Assembly: GCA_911728435.2 (NCBI GenBank)
Contig: OU452199.1
Coordinates: forward strand, 40,683,253-40,747,252
Length of the DNA stretch: 64,000 bases
Direction: 5' to 3'
Source: Apoderus coryli
Lineage: Eukaryota > Arthropoda > Insecta > Coleoptera > Attelabidae
A program made the translations under genes and the position numbers. Within the stretch, counting starts at the first letter, position 1, and every line of letters starts with the position of its first letter. Below the pieces are notes generated by a model. That model was not told the DNA's origin, did no database searches, and was given only the letters and a program-made list of their open reading frames with translations. Of this stretch, positions 10,496 to 24,000 are shown in pieces.

Positions 10496-12296
10496 GTGTC
10501 TACATTTAAACCATATAAATCGCCGGGAATTGACGGCATTTATCCAAAAATGCTGCAGGATGGAGGGGACTCCCTGATTAGCAGCCTGTGTATGGTATTC
10601 CGGGACAGTCTGGCACTGGGATATCTGCCAAAAAGTTGGCAGATAAGCAGAGTAGCATTTATACCCAAACCTGGGAAATCCGGACAGGAAGGCGCAAAGG
10701 CTATGCGACCAACAAGTCTAACGTCTTTCTTGCTAAAGACGCTGGAAAAAATAATAGATAGACATATTCGGGACGGGGCTTTGGAGATGGTGCCATTACA
10801 CCCAAACCAATATGCGTTTAGATGCGGCATGTCGACTGAGACAGCGCTGCATCAATTAGTTAGTAAGGCGGAATACGCCCTGGAGAGCAGGGAGGTTCTA
10901 CTTGCAACCCTCCTGGACATACAGGGAGCCTTCGATAACGTTTTAACGAACTCAATCCTAGGAGCACTGAGGCAACAAGGCATCAATGCGACTTGGTGCA
11001 GGTGGATAAACTGCATGCTTAAAGGAAGAATGGTATGTACCTCAGTAATGGGGGATACAATAATAGCTAAGCCTGTACGAGGGTGCCCGCAGGGTACTAT
11101 CTCCTCTGATGTGGAACCTTATTATAGACGAGTTGCTAAGAGTTCTGGACAATGAAGGATTTGGGGTTCTGGGGCTTTGCAGACAACCTAGTCATACATG
11201 TCCAGGGAAAGTTCAATAGCATAGTAAGGGAACGTATGCAACGGGCCCTTGATATAGCAACAAGCTGGACTTTGGAACAGGGACTAAGAATGAGCCCGTC
11301 AAAGTCAGCAATGATCGCTTTCACCAGGAGGAAGAAAACAGAGGGACTAGGACCACTGTACCTTCAAGGTGAAATCGTAAAAATGTCCGGGGAGGTAAAG
11401 TATTTAGGGGTCACTCTAGACTCAAAGCTTACCTGGACCGCACACCTTAAAAGAACCAGAGCAAGAGCGGAGAGAACGCTTATGTTACTCAGACGCTCTC
11501 ATGGGAAAACATGGGGACTAAATCCAAAGATGATGCACTGGTTGTACACTGCGGTAGTTCGACGTATGATAACATACTCGTCGCTGATTTGGTGGACGAA
11601 AACGGAACAGCATACCGTCATTGCTGAGTTGGGCAGGGTATAGAGGCTTGCCTGCTTAGCAATGACGGGCGCTTTTAGAACTACTCCGACAGCCGCAATG
11701 GAAGTATTGCTGAACCTCCCACCCTTGCACATCATGGTATCAGGGTTAATCTAGTGTGGGTCCCGGGGCACTCGGGAATAGAAGGCAACGAGAGAGCGGA
11801 TTGGCTGGCTAGACAAGCCTCTGAAACCACATATACTGGCACGGAACCTGCGCTGGGCTTGTCTAAAAGAACGACGAGGGAACTCCTCAAGTGCTGGGCC
11901 AAAAGCGAGCACCAGAGATATTGGGAACATATTCCCAAGCAGGAGCATGGGAAGAGGTTTATACCTGGTGCAGCAACAAAACGCACTGAAAAACTGCTAT
12001 CATTAAGCAGGAATCAGATGCGAATAACTATGGGACTCCTTACTGGGCATTGCGCTCTGAGAGACCACCTAAATAAGATGGGGCTGTACAATGGGGACCT
12101 GCAATGCAGATTGTGTAATGGGGCAGTTGAAACAGCTTACCATGTAATATGTGAGTGTGTAGTTCTACAACGAAGAAGACACGCTATTTTTGGGCATTCG
12201 CTGATTGCGCCAGCAGATATTGACACCCAACACATAACTGAACTCCACAAGTTAGTGGAGGGTACAGGGCTGCTGACCTTTTCCTTCGATAAATAG
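10496..12296 (+). pseudogene. 5'-truncated LINE of I/Loa type with RT and RNase H tail
   Basis: A non-LTR retrotransposon relic. Frame one (10496-11100) has RT motifs: YKSPGIDGIYPKMLQ, AFIPKPGKS, the palm segment LDIQGAFDNV, and GCPQG. A one-base shift near 11100 breaks it; the next stretch in another frame reads SPLMWNLIIDELLRVL. A second shift leads to 11152-11643, where the catalytic box reads FADN instead of the usual (F/Y)ADD. A TAG at 11641-11643 interrupts LGRV*RLACLAMTGAFRTTP. The frame from 11754 opens with WVPGHSGIEGNERADWLAR, the last RNase H motif, so most of RNase H is deleted, then a CRLCN...H...C zinc knuckle follows. Clearly dead. Base composition is richer in GC than the surroundings, consistent with a separate origin. 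Confidence 0.88.
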
Positions 12297-15200
12297 GACC
12301 GCCTCAGTCATATTACCCCTAACGTTTAGAAATAACGTGAGACTGACAGGTTTAAAGGATTTTGCCACAATGTAGTCTCCTGACCCAGGTGAACGTTTGA
12401 AAATCATCATAATCCTTGAGCTCAAGCCTGAAATACTTAAATGCCAAACGTTTGCAGCAGGAAGCATCAGTTTATTATGTATTAACTATTTTAGAAAAGG
12501 AATTTTATGTGGGGAAATCTTAAATGAAAATTATAATCTAAAAATAAAATAAAAACTTTTAAAATGTCCAGAAATAGCAAATAATTTCATCAATTCATGT
12601 ATTTGCTTCTGACGAACGTTTTGATGCACTTCGTAGGTATTCTAATACTGCCATAGTTCTCTTAACGTATTTATTGTTTGTTTAACATGGATGTTTTGAT
12701 TTTCTCTCATCCGATTAAACATCTAGAGCTCTGGTGTCATTTACATGTATGGTTGACCGTGTTCGTTCAAGCTTGATTGAATATCAATAAATGAACATTT
12801 GCATCGACACCCAACCTACCTAGTTATTTTTAGTTGACAATAATTTGTTTTTTTTTGTAGGCGTGATTTTTAGAATATTATCTTTTATCGATTTTTGGAA
12901 ATAAACAGTAAATAGATACCTATTTACTTTTTAAAATACAAATGATAAATGAAGTAAAAATTTTTTTGTTCAACTTTTAAAATATTTTGTTACCTATTAA
13001 GTATAACTCTTCTTCTTTTTATACTTCATTTCAGATAAATTGATGTGACATGATCAACTTCCACCTTTCTCACATGCACTTTTGTTGCAAAAGGTACAAA
13101 GGACTGTCAAAATTAGCAATGGCTATAAAATATTGTGAGGTTAGTTTTTAATTTTGTAAAAAGTGCATATAATTTAGTGATTTGAGTGAAAATGTGAACT
13201 AATTTTTAGATATTAAAAGGTCTGTCTTTTGATAACATACTGGAACGCACGTCAATTTAATGTTATTTATGGATAGTGCAAAGAAAACAATTGATTTTCC
13301 TTGTATTCACTCATCAAACATAATTCAGTTGACCTATTTCCCAGAATGATTCTATAAATAGATTTTCCCATGCGAAAGGAAGGATTTCACGCAACATCTA
13401 AAACTTATTTGTTTATTCACGTTATTAGATTTTTATTTTGTCAATAAATAATAAACTTAACGGTACAATATTGATACAAACAATTTTGCTAGCGTAGAGA
13501 ATATTTATTATTTAAAATGATGCTACATCATCACACTTTTAGAAGATGATATTTTATTATTTGTTTTATTGAATTACAAAATAAAGAAATATAAACCTTG
13601 ACACACATTTGATACCTATAAAGTATTCGTACACATATTGTTTTACATTCATTGAAGGGTCAACAGTAACGAGTCCGGAACATTTACTAGTAAGTGTTAG
13701 TGCTATGATGTAATAAAATTTGCATTCCAGGACGAATTTCGTCCAAAATACTGACCGTGATTATTATAATTTTTATTCCATTTTCAAAAATTCATATAAA
13801 CAACTAGGAAATATGGGAAATCAAAGAGTTTAAGTACTATAAAAAAAATATTAACCATACCCCTAGTTTTCTATTCCCTACACAATGACATTAGTAGACC
13901 ACGAAATCATAAGTTTGTTCCAAGGTCAAACAACTAAATTCCATTAATAATCGAAATATTTGATGTCTTCATTTCTATTTTAACTTACTTAATAAATATG
14001 ATATTAAGATACGTTTCGTTACGAATATAACATTATCAGAACTATATAGTACCTATATATAAGAATTATTATTTTCCTGATTTGTGATTATTATCTACCT
14101 CGGTAGGTAAACATAATAATGACACTATTAAGGTAATGGCGGAAATGTTATAAAACATAAAATAACAATAAAAAATCATACAGGAAATAGCTGTATTGTA
14201 GATACCGATCCCCAATCCCAATTTAGGTAAATTAGACTGTCTAATGATAATATTTTTGGTAAATCCACGATGTATAAATCAATATTTAATACAATGTTTT
14301 GTAAGAATATTTTTATGTCTTAAGTCAAGTTCACGAATAATATAACGATCTAAAAATAAACGTTATTTAATAAATATGCAACTGTAAACTGCATAGGATA
14401 GGCTATTATAGGTTATGTTGCTTAAATGGAATTGAAATATATTCACGTAGGTATTTTATATGCGGACTACACATTTATTTAATGAAATAAAATGTGTTTT
14501 AGCACGATTTTAGTAGGTACTACGTGACAATGTTGATATAATTAAAAATATGAATCAACTATGATAAATAGATACGTTAATTATTTGAACTTTTGAACTC
14601 TCATTTCCAAAAACCACAGCCTACCTAAGTATATATATGTACTACTTAAATAAATTAGAGATATCTACACCTTATTACGCTTGCTATTATTTATTTACTA
14701 TTATACAAACAGGTAGGTATCTAGGTATTCAGTTATTTTTCAGCGCACCTGTTGTTAAAATGCAATTAACATTTCTAATTTGAAATTCCTAGAAACAAAA
14801 TAATAATTTAAAATCCTTAATTAAGTATGTCATGAAGTTAGGAATACAATGTCTACCTATTTTAATGATTAATACAAAATTAAGTAACTGAAAAAAAGCC
14901 GTTTTAACGATATAAACAATAATCTAGGTCAATTCTTGAAAGTTTGAGACCATCCTTTTATGTACTTATTTCAATAAAATAATTATTTAAATTAATCCCG
15001 CATAAGAACATTCAGTTATTCTCAATCATAAATATTATTATCACTATTGAAAATACGAAAATAGGTAGGTAATTTGATTATTCTGCTATGCATATTATTA
15101 TAGTAGCTACTTAATGTTGTGACGCTTAGGAACTAGATTTGTGCCGTGTCTTAATCATAGTTTGTTAGATTTATACATTATCCATACCTTATCAGCAACA

Positions 15201-15860
15201 GATGTTATCCATTAAATATTTGTTGAAGATAAAACTATTATTATTGTTTATGGAAACGGCACACACATACACAGCGAACTGGGATGGGCCACAACACCAC
15301 AAAGTAATAAACAACAACTCAACACGAACGGCAAAATAACACTAACTTAAAACTTAACTGTCAAAACAAAAATGGAAACAGTCAATTTTCATGAAGCCAA
15401 CTTCGTTTCAAAACAACTTGTTTCACATTTATTAAAATATGCTGATATTACGGAAATACCCGTAAAAACATTGTAATTAATAATTTGATGAAATTTACAG
15501 TAGAAGATTGGCATTAATGGTTATCCGAAATTCAAATAAATAATAATAATTTGGGTACTACTTTTCGATCACACTTCGGCGTAGGAATATTATGAATATC
15601 CATTGAAAACATTGTGGATGGATGATAGGGTAACGCTACTAATTATAAACCGTTACATCACCAACGCATAAAATATTCATTAAATGACGTCATCTTGAAT
15701 CTTGCTACACCCTTAAGAATATTATGAATTTTCTAAAAAAATACATATATCTTTGCACGTAATATGAGGGATTTAGTAACTACCACATTTACAATTTAAT
15801 TGAGCAAAAGAGTGCTTTAGTTATACTTGATTCCTATAATCTTAAGTTAGCAATGTTCTT
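12297..15860. other. LINE 3' UTR then gene-free stretch
   Basis: Up to about 12480 the sequence is probably the untranslated tail of the upstream LINE. Beyond it there is only AT-rich DNA with dispersed TAGGTA/TACCTA words. No ORF, exon or RNA gene is supported. Confidence 0.5.
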
Positions 15861-15914
15861 ACAAACGTCCTTTTACATATTTGACAGTTCATTGAGAAAT
15901 TTAACTTCAAATGT

Positions 15915-16436
15915 TGTAGGTCGACACTTACGCTGGTTGAATGGCTTTCATGACAAGGTTCCAATAATACAAAAAAAAATGTTATTTTAGCCAATGATAT
16001 TTTGACAGTTGGATGTGTGAGCGTTGCTTGCGGCCGAGTCGGTAGACTTGCCTGCCTGCCTGTGGTTCGGATTCCACGATAATCTGTAGGTCCATACTTA
16101 CGCTGGCTAAATGTCAATTCCATGACAAGATGCCAATAGTAGGAAAAAATATTGGCAGTTTTGCTATCCTTTTACAATAAAAAATAAAAAGCAGGAGTGT
16201 TGATCATGTCACACGAGTTAGCTGCCCTGAGCTGTTTAAGAATAACGCCTTAACACAGCTCTGTGGCCTTAATATAAATAAACTATGACAAATATAAGAT
16301 TCCACTCACATCAGCTTAACATACGTTCCTTTTGAAAACTAAACAGTCAATATTTTTTTTTCCAATTATTCTTGTCTTGGAATTCACATCTAGACAGCGT
16401 AAGTATGGACCTACAGATTAGCGTGGAATCCGAACA
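15915..16436. repeat. Foldback element with ~40-bp arms
   Basis: GTTCGGATTCCACGATAATC... at about 16064-16105 reappears reversed at about 16393-16435 (ACCTACAGATTAGCGTGG). A diverged third copy of the arm, GTAGGTCGACACTTACGCTGG, lies at about 15917. The core has no coding capacity. It lies 170 bases downstream of the RpS20 stop codon. Confidence 0.75.
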
Positions 16437-16605
16437 ACTACTGCCATCCGCCAGCACCACGACCACAAAACGGGTATGTTGTGTGTCCACGACTTACCTA
16501 ACCTAACACCTAATGTGTAGACCACGATATTATGAATAAAACTAAATTAACTTAGGGCCTTAAAAACACTTTATTTTTATTCTTAGGGTTACAAAAATAA
16601 AAAAT

Positions 16606-17065
16606 TTAAGAATCGGCAATAGTCACCTCAACTTCTACACCCGGTTCAATGTTGATTGATGTGATTTGCTTGACAATCTCTGACGGTGAATGCAAATCGA
16701 TTACTCTCTTGTGAATTCTCATTTGGAATCTGTCCCATGTCTTGGAACCTTCACCACAAGGAGTTTTACGTGTGGTAATACGTAGCACTTTAGTCGGCAT
16801 TCTAACTGGCCCCTTTACACGCAATGATTGTTTTTTGGCTGCGGCGATTAAGTCTGAGCACACCTTTTCTAGTGAACGTACATTGCGGGAAGTCAATGTG
16901 ATCCTAATATGATGGATTGGAGCAGTTTCCTGACCGGGTTTTTCGGGATTGACTTCTTTGGTAGCCTGAAATAATATAAACTTTGTGCTAGAGATCCACG
17001 CCAATAATTGTTATAAAAATGTTCAGCTAAACATACTAAAACTTTTGTTTATTTGTACTTACCAT
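16606..17065 (-). CDS. RpS20: Ribosomal protein S20 (uS10)
   Basis: Cytosolic small-subunit protein uS10, which sits in the 40S head. Exon one contributes only the ATG (17063-17065) before GTAAGT. Exon two runs 16965 to 16606 and starts GCTACC after TTTCAG, giving [14 protein letters not shown]. The protein is 120 residues, the usual length. Diagnostic segments are [36 protein letters not shown] and [19 protein letters not shown], ending [10 protein letters not shown]. An AATAAA signal lies just downstream (about 16566-16583 on the plus strand). The upstream region on this strand contains a TTTCTTTCTG pyrimidine run near 17170, a plausible 5' TOP start. It is divergent from DEK, with about 1 kb between the start codons. 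An intron right after the start codon is notable. Confidence 0.97.
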
Positions 17066-17149
17066 TCTTAGTTTATTTCTATTATTTTCTGGTCGAGTAT
17101 ATTCAATATAGCTTGAACAGCGCTGAACCAGATTTACAAATGGTATACA

Positions 17150-18089
17150 ACGCCACGCGACTTCAAACAGAAAGAAATAAAATAATAAAGAGAGGTTAGG
17201 AATTGAATGAATTTTTCCAGTCGTACCACATAACTATATTAAAATTCCCTAGAAATTTTTGGTCTGTGGATCAAAGAGGCTAAATACTATACTATAGACT
17301 ACATATTTGTATTTATTTCAAACTGGCACCAATATTGGAATGTTTGAAACATTGAATTTAATTTTTTATAGGTGTTGTAGGTGATATCTTCTCTACTTAT
17401 CTTCATCTTTTTCTTTATCACAGTTATATGGCATTTATTGAACAAGAACCCATTACTTTTACTTAAAAATTCTTAGTACAATAGGAGATGGTGTACAATT
17501 GTATAACGGTAATACGCCAATGACCTTCTCCTGTAAAGAAACGGAATTTTTTAGACACAAGAATCTCGTGTCTAAAAAATTCCGTTTCTTCATTTATTTA
17601 TATAGATAAAGGATTATTTTTTTACCATTTGCTTTAGTTGAGCTGATATGATTGGTAACTGATATTAGATATAATAGAAAATAATTTAAGGAATAACAAG
17701 GAAAGTAATTGGCATGTCATTTGTCAATTCTAAATTCTGTCATACCGGCAAGCGCAAACAAAAAATTTCCGCCATATTTTGTTTTAATTTTGAAATAAGT
17801 TTTAAAATAATTGTTAATAGTTTGTATTAGACAATATTAACTAAGTAAGATTGAATATTGAACATGTTATTGCTGTGAATAATAGTAATAAAATTGGTAA
17901 AATCAAATCTTTATGGTGCTAAGTGTTCTTAAAAGAAACAGTTTTCACAGTGGACCAGTGTGGAAAAGAAAAACTTTGACGTTGACGTAATTAAAAAGCG
18001 TGTTGGTCAACTGTACAACGCGTGTGACTTCATTGGACGATTCCAGTTATAGACGCGGTTATGTTACAAGAGATATGACCGTTTAAAAT
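17150..18089. promoter_or_regulatory. Shared divergent upstream region of RpS20 and DEK
   Basis: About 1 kb separates the two start codons. It contains a candidate TOP tract for RpS20 near 17170 and a 22-bp-arm hairpin at 17537-17589. No TATA box is convincing on either side. Functional sharing of the region is an inference from the head-to-head layout. Confidence 0.4.
17537..17589. repeat. Perfect 22-bp-arm inverted repeat
   Basis: AGAAACGGAATTTTTTAGAC plus AC (17537-17558) is followed, after a 9-base loop, by its exact reverse complement (17568-17589). It lies in the RpS20/DEK divergent region. It could be a tiny MITE or a cruciform-forming site. Confidence 0.9.
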
Positions 18090-21000
18090 ATGTCTACAGA
18101 AGGTGATTCTGCTAAAAGTGTGTTATCAGATGTAAGTAAAAATATCCTTAAATATTATTTTAATGAAATTAAAGTGATTTACCAATATTTTACGTAACAA
18201 ATATTATGCAGGACATATAGAATTGTGCGCAAAAACATGTTTGTTGGAGCATTATCCAATATGGCGTATGTTGATACTAGAAAAAGCGGGAAACATTCGC
18301 ACCTATTATTAATTATTTATGATAAATCTATCATATCCATGTTATATAATTCGAGCTTAATCATTGATACTGTATGTTTGTCATTAGGCTAACGAGAAAA
18401 GTGGCACTGATAACCACACTGATACATCCCAAGACTCCGCCGATGTTCATGTGAAAGATAAGGCTAAGCCTCAAAATGAGGAAAATGCCACTTCTGATGG
18501 TCCCCCGGAGGGAAAAGAAACCGGCAAAGAAGACAAATCTAAAATGGTGACTGAAGAGGAGGATGAGGAGTCGGGCGCAGAGTCTGAAGGTTTGTAATAA
18601 TAAATGATGCATTTTTTTGAATAGACACATCAAATCTTTGTCGATATGTATTAATTATCGAATTTCACTGGATATATGTTCGTAATTAAGTAAATCAGTT
18701 AAATATTTGCAATGAAATTGTCGAATTCGCTCTTATTAAGAATACCATAGTCTTGTGGTTGGGTATGACCACATTTTGCCACAAAATTGTTTTACATTTT
18801 TCACTGCTATTGCTGAACGATAGTCAGAAATTTGGAATTATTGATTTGTCATGAGTACTCCGATTATTGATAAACTGCTTAATATTAGTTTCAGAAAAGA
18901 AAGATCAAGTCGACTCTGTAAAAAAGGACGAAAAGCCAGAGGAAAATGATGTTAAAGAGGAGAAAGAGATAGAAGAAACGAAGAAGGAGGAAAATAACGT
19001 TGACAAAAAAGAAGACGCGAAGGATAAGCAGAAAAACGAAGCTAGTGATAAAGAGGTTAGTAAATTCCTTTTCTGTTTTTTGAGTTGTACCTGTATCTCT
19101 CTCTCTTAGGTTGAAGAAGATGAAGAACAAGGTGAAGACGATGTGGAAGACGAGGAGGAGGAGGAGGAAGAAGAGGGAGACGACGATGACGAGAATGATG
19201 AAGACGTTGATAAAAAGAAGAAGAAAAGTAAGAAAGGTGGTGTGCCATTGTTGGATCAACCATTAGAAACAACTGGGAAAAGGGAGAGAAAGAATGTTCA
19301 ACGTTTCACTGAAGGTAGCGAATCGAAAGAGTTGGTAAGTGTATTTTTTTCTTTTTGTTCAAGTAAAGTGATGAAATCGTGTTCTTGTACCTAAACGAAA
19401 TATATTTGGTGTTTTCAGGCAAAAGTTGACCCGGATCAAGGATCTGGCACAGCTCTAGGTGACATACCACGTATCGATGCTTCAATATCGCGTTTCACAA
19501 ATGAAGATTTGAAGCTACTTTATCGCATTTTGTTTAAAGCCACTGCCAAGAGCACATTGATCAAAAAACATATACGGAAATTCAATGGATTCTCTTTCGA
19601 GAAAGATTCCGATGAATATAAGAAAAAGGTATGACTAAATTTCCTTTTACTTTTCATTGTATTTGATAGAAAATCCTTTGTTAATTTCACTGTTTTGTTA
19701 TTAAGGTGTCAGCAGTTCAAAAGTTTGATGTAAAACACTTGAAGAGTGTATGTGAAATGTTGGACCTGGTCAAAACTGGCACGAAAGATGATTTGGTTGG
19801 AAGGATAATTGATTTTCTAGTGGAGCCAAAGGATTCCGGTAAACCAGTCTCTGGGGGCAGGCCCAAAAGAGCTTCTGCTGTTAGAGCCAACAACAGAGGT
19901 AAGTAAAACTTTAATGTTAATTTGATTTATTGGAGGGATATTTTTATTTTGGTGGTTTTATCATAAATTGTGAATAAAATATTTGGCGTAGAGATAAATT
20001 GAAGAACAAGTTTTGCACGCTAACATAAAAAATGTTTAAATTTCGGAAAATTGATTTACATATAAATTAAAACTAGATCATGAATTCCTTGTTACATAAT
20101 GTAACAAGACTTTAAGTTATGTTGGAAATTTGTTTTACACTACCATCTTTCACCAGACGGGCTGTTTCGTTGATCTACAACTCATCCGTAGCGATCGGTA
20201 GGCAGTGTGACCTAAATTCCCAACCTGTACGAAAAGCTTATACTAGTACGAGAGTTGAAAGACAAGATGTTTTTGGCAACATCTAGTGTATATCCTCGTC
20301 AGACCCACTGCTCACATATGTGTTCAATTTCAAAATGGGAGTTATGGCGTCATCTATTCGGTCCTTTTAAACAATAAATTATGCGTAGTTCATCAACAAG
20401 CACCTAGATAGGATTAAAAAATTTGTACACATGTGGGTATTGGGCCCAATCTTAGATATAGATAGATATATTTATTCACCATCTTATGTTACATAACATG
20501 TATAGTACGTCAAAAAATAACAAAAATTAATCAAAGTTACAGCAACAAAGAAAGGCTTACAAAGAAATTAAAATAGCAACAACATAAAACAAACTAAAAT
20601 CTATAAAAATCTTACAATATCGCTTCTGAAATAGTCCTCAAAGGTATAAAAAGCTTGAGATATCAAAAATGTTTTAATACTTTTGTTAAACTGGACTTCA
20701 CCAAGGTTCTTTATGTGAGACGGCAGCTTATTATAAAATTTAACACAATAATAGTCAGAACCTTTCCTAGTCCTTAATAGGCGGTGAAATTCAAGCAATA
20801 TGTCATTGCGATTTCGTGTACAATAATTATGCATATCAGAGTGAAGAGTGAAATGCGAGGCATTGGTTCGAATGTAGCCAAGACAGTTTAAGATGTACAA
20901 GGAAGGCAAAGTAAGTAGTCCGTGTTCAACAAAATACTTTTTACAGCAGTCACGCCAACCGAGCCCAAACATTGTACGTAAACATCTCCTCTGTAGCTTG

Positions 21001-24000
21001 AAGATTTTCATTGCATGGGAACTATATCCCCAGTTCAAAATACCATACGACATACGGGAAACAAAATAACCATGATATACCGTCAACAGACTGGCGATTG
21101 AAACACTCTGCGCAAGCCTTCTAATGAGATATATGACCCTGGACAGCGAGCACCCAAGTTCTCGAACATGACTCTCCCAGGTTAATTTAGGATCAAGATG
21201 AACCCCAAGGAACTTCACGTGAACATCGCTCTGAAGATCGATAGGCGCAGAACGCAATGTAAAGTTCATGCTCTGAGTTTTAGCCTGATTCAAGCTCAGT
21301 TCATTTGCCAGAAACCAATTGCCTATGTCAGTCTCAACAGCCTTAACCAACTCCCCTAAGGGTGGTTTGGTCGATAATCAGACTAGTTGTGTCGTCATCA
21401 AAGAGGATTATATTTGAGTCTTCTTGAAATTTGTATAAATTATTTACGTATATTAAAAACAATAAGGGTCCCAAAACCGACCCCTGGGGCACACCCCGTC
21501 CAACCCTTCGTCTCTCCGAGTATCGTCCCCCATACAAAACGTGCTGAAAACGATCGCTGAGATAAGAGCCAACCAAGGCAACACTGTCAACATCAAAGTT
21601 ATAGTAAGAGAGTTTCTGAAGAAGTATCTCGTGTGAGACACAGTCAAAAGCCTTAGTGAGGTCATAAAAGGAAGCAAAGGTGTCACAGCCCCGCTCCATG
21701 CCATCCGAAACATATTCCAAAAGGTTATTAATTGCAAGAGTAGTAGATCTCTTATTACGAAAGCCATATTGACCTTGCATAAAGAGATTATTTGCTTCAA
21801 AATATTCAGTTATTTGATTTTTAATAATAGACTCAAAGATTTTCGAAAAAATTGGCAAGATCGATATTGGTCGATAGTTACTAGGATCATCAACCGATCC
21901 TTTATTTTTGTAGATTGGAATAACCCTTGCCTCCTTCAAGACCGCCGGAAATACAGCGTCACCAATGCAATGGTTTATCAACTTAGTAAGCGGCACCACT
22001 AGCAGATTCTTTAAAGTCCCAATAATCCTAACATTAAGCTCATAACAATCCGAGCTTTTTGTGTTTTTCATACCTGATAGTTTTTCACGTACTTCATTAA
22101 AGGTTACCGTTCTCACATTAGTAAACGTTAGAAATCTACTATCAATGCTTATATTTTGATCATCGATAAAGTCCCAATTAATATTCTCGATTTGATTGTA
22201 CAAGTTAAAAAGTCCGTATTGAGTTATAGGTCTGTAACTAATGTTTGCAACAGGCTCCGTCGGGGAAGTGCGCCCTTCAAAGGTGAAAGAAATGCCATTG
22301 TGATCGGACAGATGATGTAAATTAAAAGGTTTGAATGTGGGGTTAACATTTATATTTGTGAATACATTATTCAGACACGCACTACCTCGAGTTGGAAAAG
22401 ACACAAAGCCATGCAAGCCATAAGCCCGAAAAAAATCACACAGGTCGGCCGCTCTTGGATCAGCCGTTTCAAAATGGACATTAAAGTCTCCCGTGACAAT
22501 AAAACATGGACACATTGCAAATTCAGAGTCCCAAGTTACACAGTGGTGTACAAATAGATACAAAACAAAAGATTTGGGGAAAAATATTTTATTTTAAAAA
22601 CCAAAACAATACTTCTGAATGAAACTCAATAAAACTCAGTAACTTCTTTAAAAAAATCATCATAGTACTGACTAAAATAATCGAGCGGGGTAAAGTTTTG
22701 ACGCTCTTCTGCATTTCCTAATTGAATAGGGAACTCTGGAAAACTAGGTTCGATGTCAAAATCTTCATTTACCTCTCGCCATCTTCTGTTAAGAGGTTTT
22801 TGTTTCTTCTCGACTTTTTGTCTTTTGGGATTTTTCGTGGTCGGATTTGGTGTGGTTTTTCTTTTTAGCCTGATTTTTTTGGCACTATTTTGTTCAGTTT
22901 TAGTTGCTGCTGTTTTTTTTTTCTTGGTATCTTGGTTTATTGATGTCTGCGTTGCTGATTTTAGTAATGTGGGTGAATCGTTACCGTTAAAAGAATTGGA
23001 TGAGTCGCTGGCATTATCGTCAAGCGTTGATAAATCATCATGTGTAACTTCTTCATCATCTTTGGGAAAGCCTGGACTGTATTCTTCTTCTTCATCATCG
23101 GTGGCATAAAAATCACTATTTTCAAGAATTTCCGCTATTTCTTCGTCGGTTAGGGCAGATTTTCGAGCTGGAATAATAAAAAACCCTTATTTGTTTAAAC
23201 CCAATGTCCACATTTGTGCACAAAAGAAAATATATGAGTTGATCATCAGAGCCAAGGTGGACAAACATAATCAAACGTTGTTTTTTACACAACCAGCTCC
23301 AAATATTCTAAAACCAAATACGGCAAGTCAATCCTACTTATTTCGTATGTTATAATAAGCACTAAAGAAGTCCAGAATCGCCATGATGGTGGCACTTATT
23401 TCACTGTCGGCCGTCGCGTTGCTACTGCTACAGATTTAGGGTAGATTTGAATTGCCGATTACCCTCCAGCGAAGAAATGAGCAGTGGTGTATCCTTTTTT
23501 TTTTTAATAAGCAATAAAAATATGTACACAAATGTTTACGCGGGGTCCGAAGAGGATATACTAGCACGACAGATGTTTTTAGCGACATCTAGTGTACGAC
23601 AACAAGATGTTTTTGGCGACATCTAGTAAACTTCATTAATAAAGCCTCCCGCCAGGGAGTTCGGGTGTATCTAGTGTTGGCAATAGGATATAATGGGGTT
23701 GTTGCTCCTCGTCCTCCGATCGTTTGTGAACTGTGTTTCACCGGGCATATTGCCTGCTCACACTAGATGTCGCCAAAAACATCTTGTTGTCATAAAACTA
23801 GATGGTTTTAAATCACGAAAAAAAAATGGAAACAAAACTATTGTAAATTTTAAAACTTGATACTAGACCGTTTTCCGAAAATTAAAATTAGTGTTTAAAT
23901 TTCAGAAAATTAGCTTTAGGTGGTTATGATTTCCAGAACTCTTACACTAGATAGTTTTAAATCTCAGAAAATTAAAACTGGTTGGTTGTAAATCATAGCA

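Noticed and set aside
18867..19394. Several minus-strand Leu/Phe-rich ORFs resembling membrane proteins
   Set aside because: They are antisense to the acidic DEK exons; runs of GAG/GAC codons read backwards give Leu/Phe/Val.
22753..23109. 118-codon plus-strand ORF with apparent hydrophobic segments
   Set aside because: Antisense of the Asp/Glu/Lys-rich piggyBac-like exon; the hydrophobicity is an artefact of the opposite strand.
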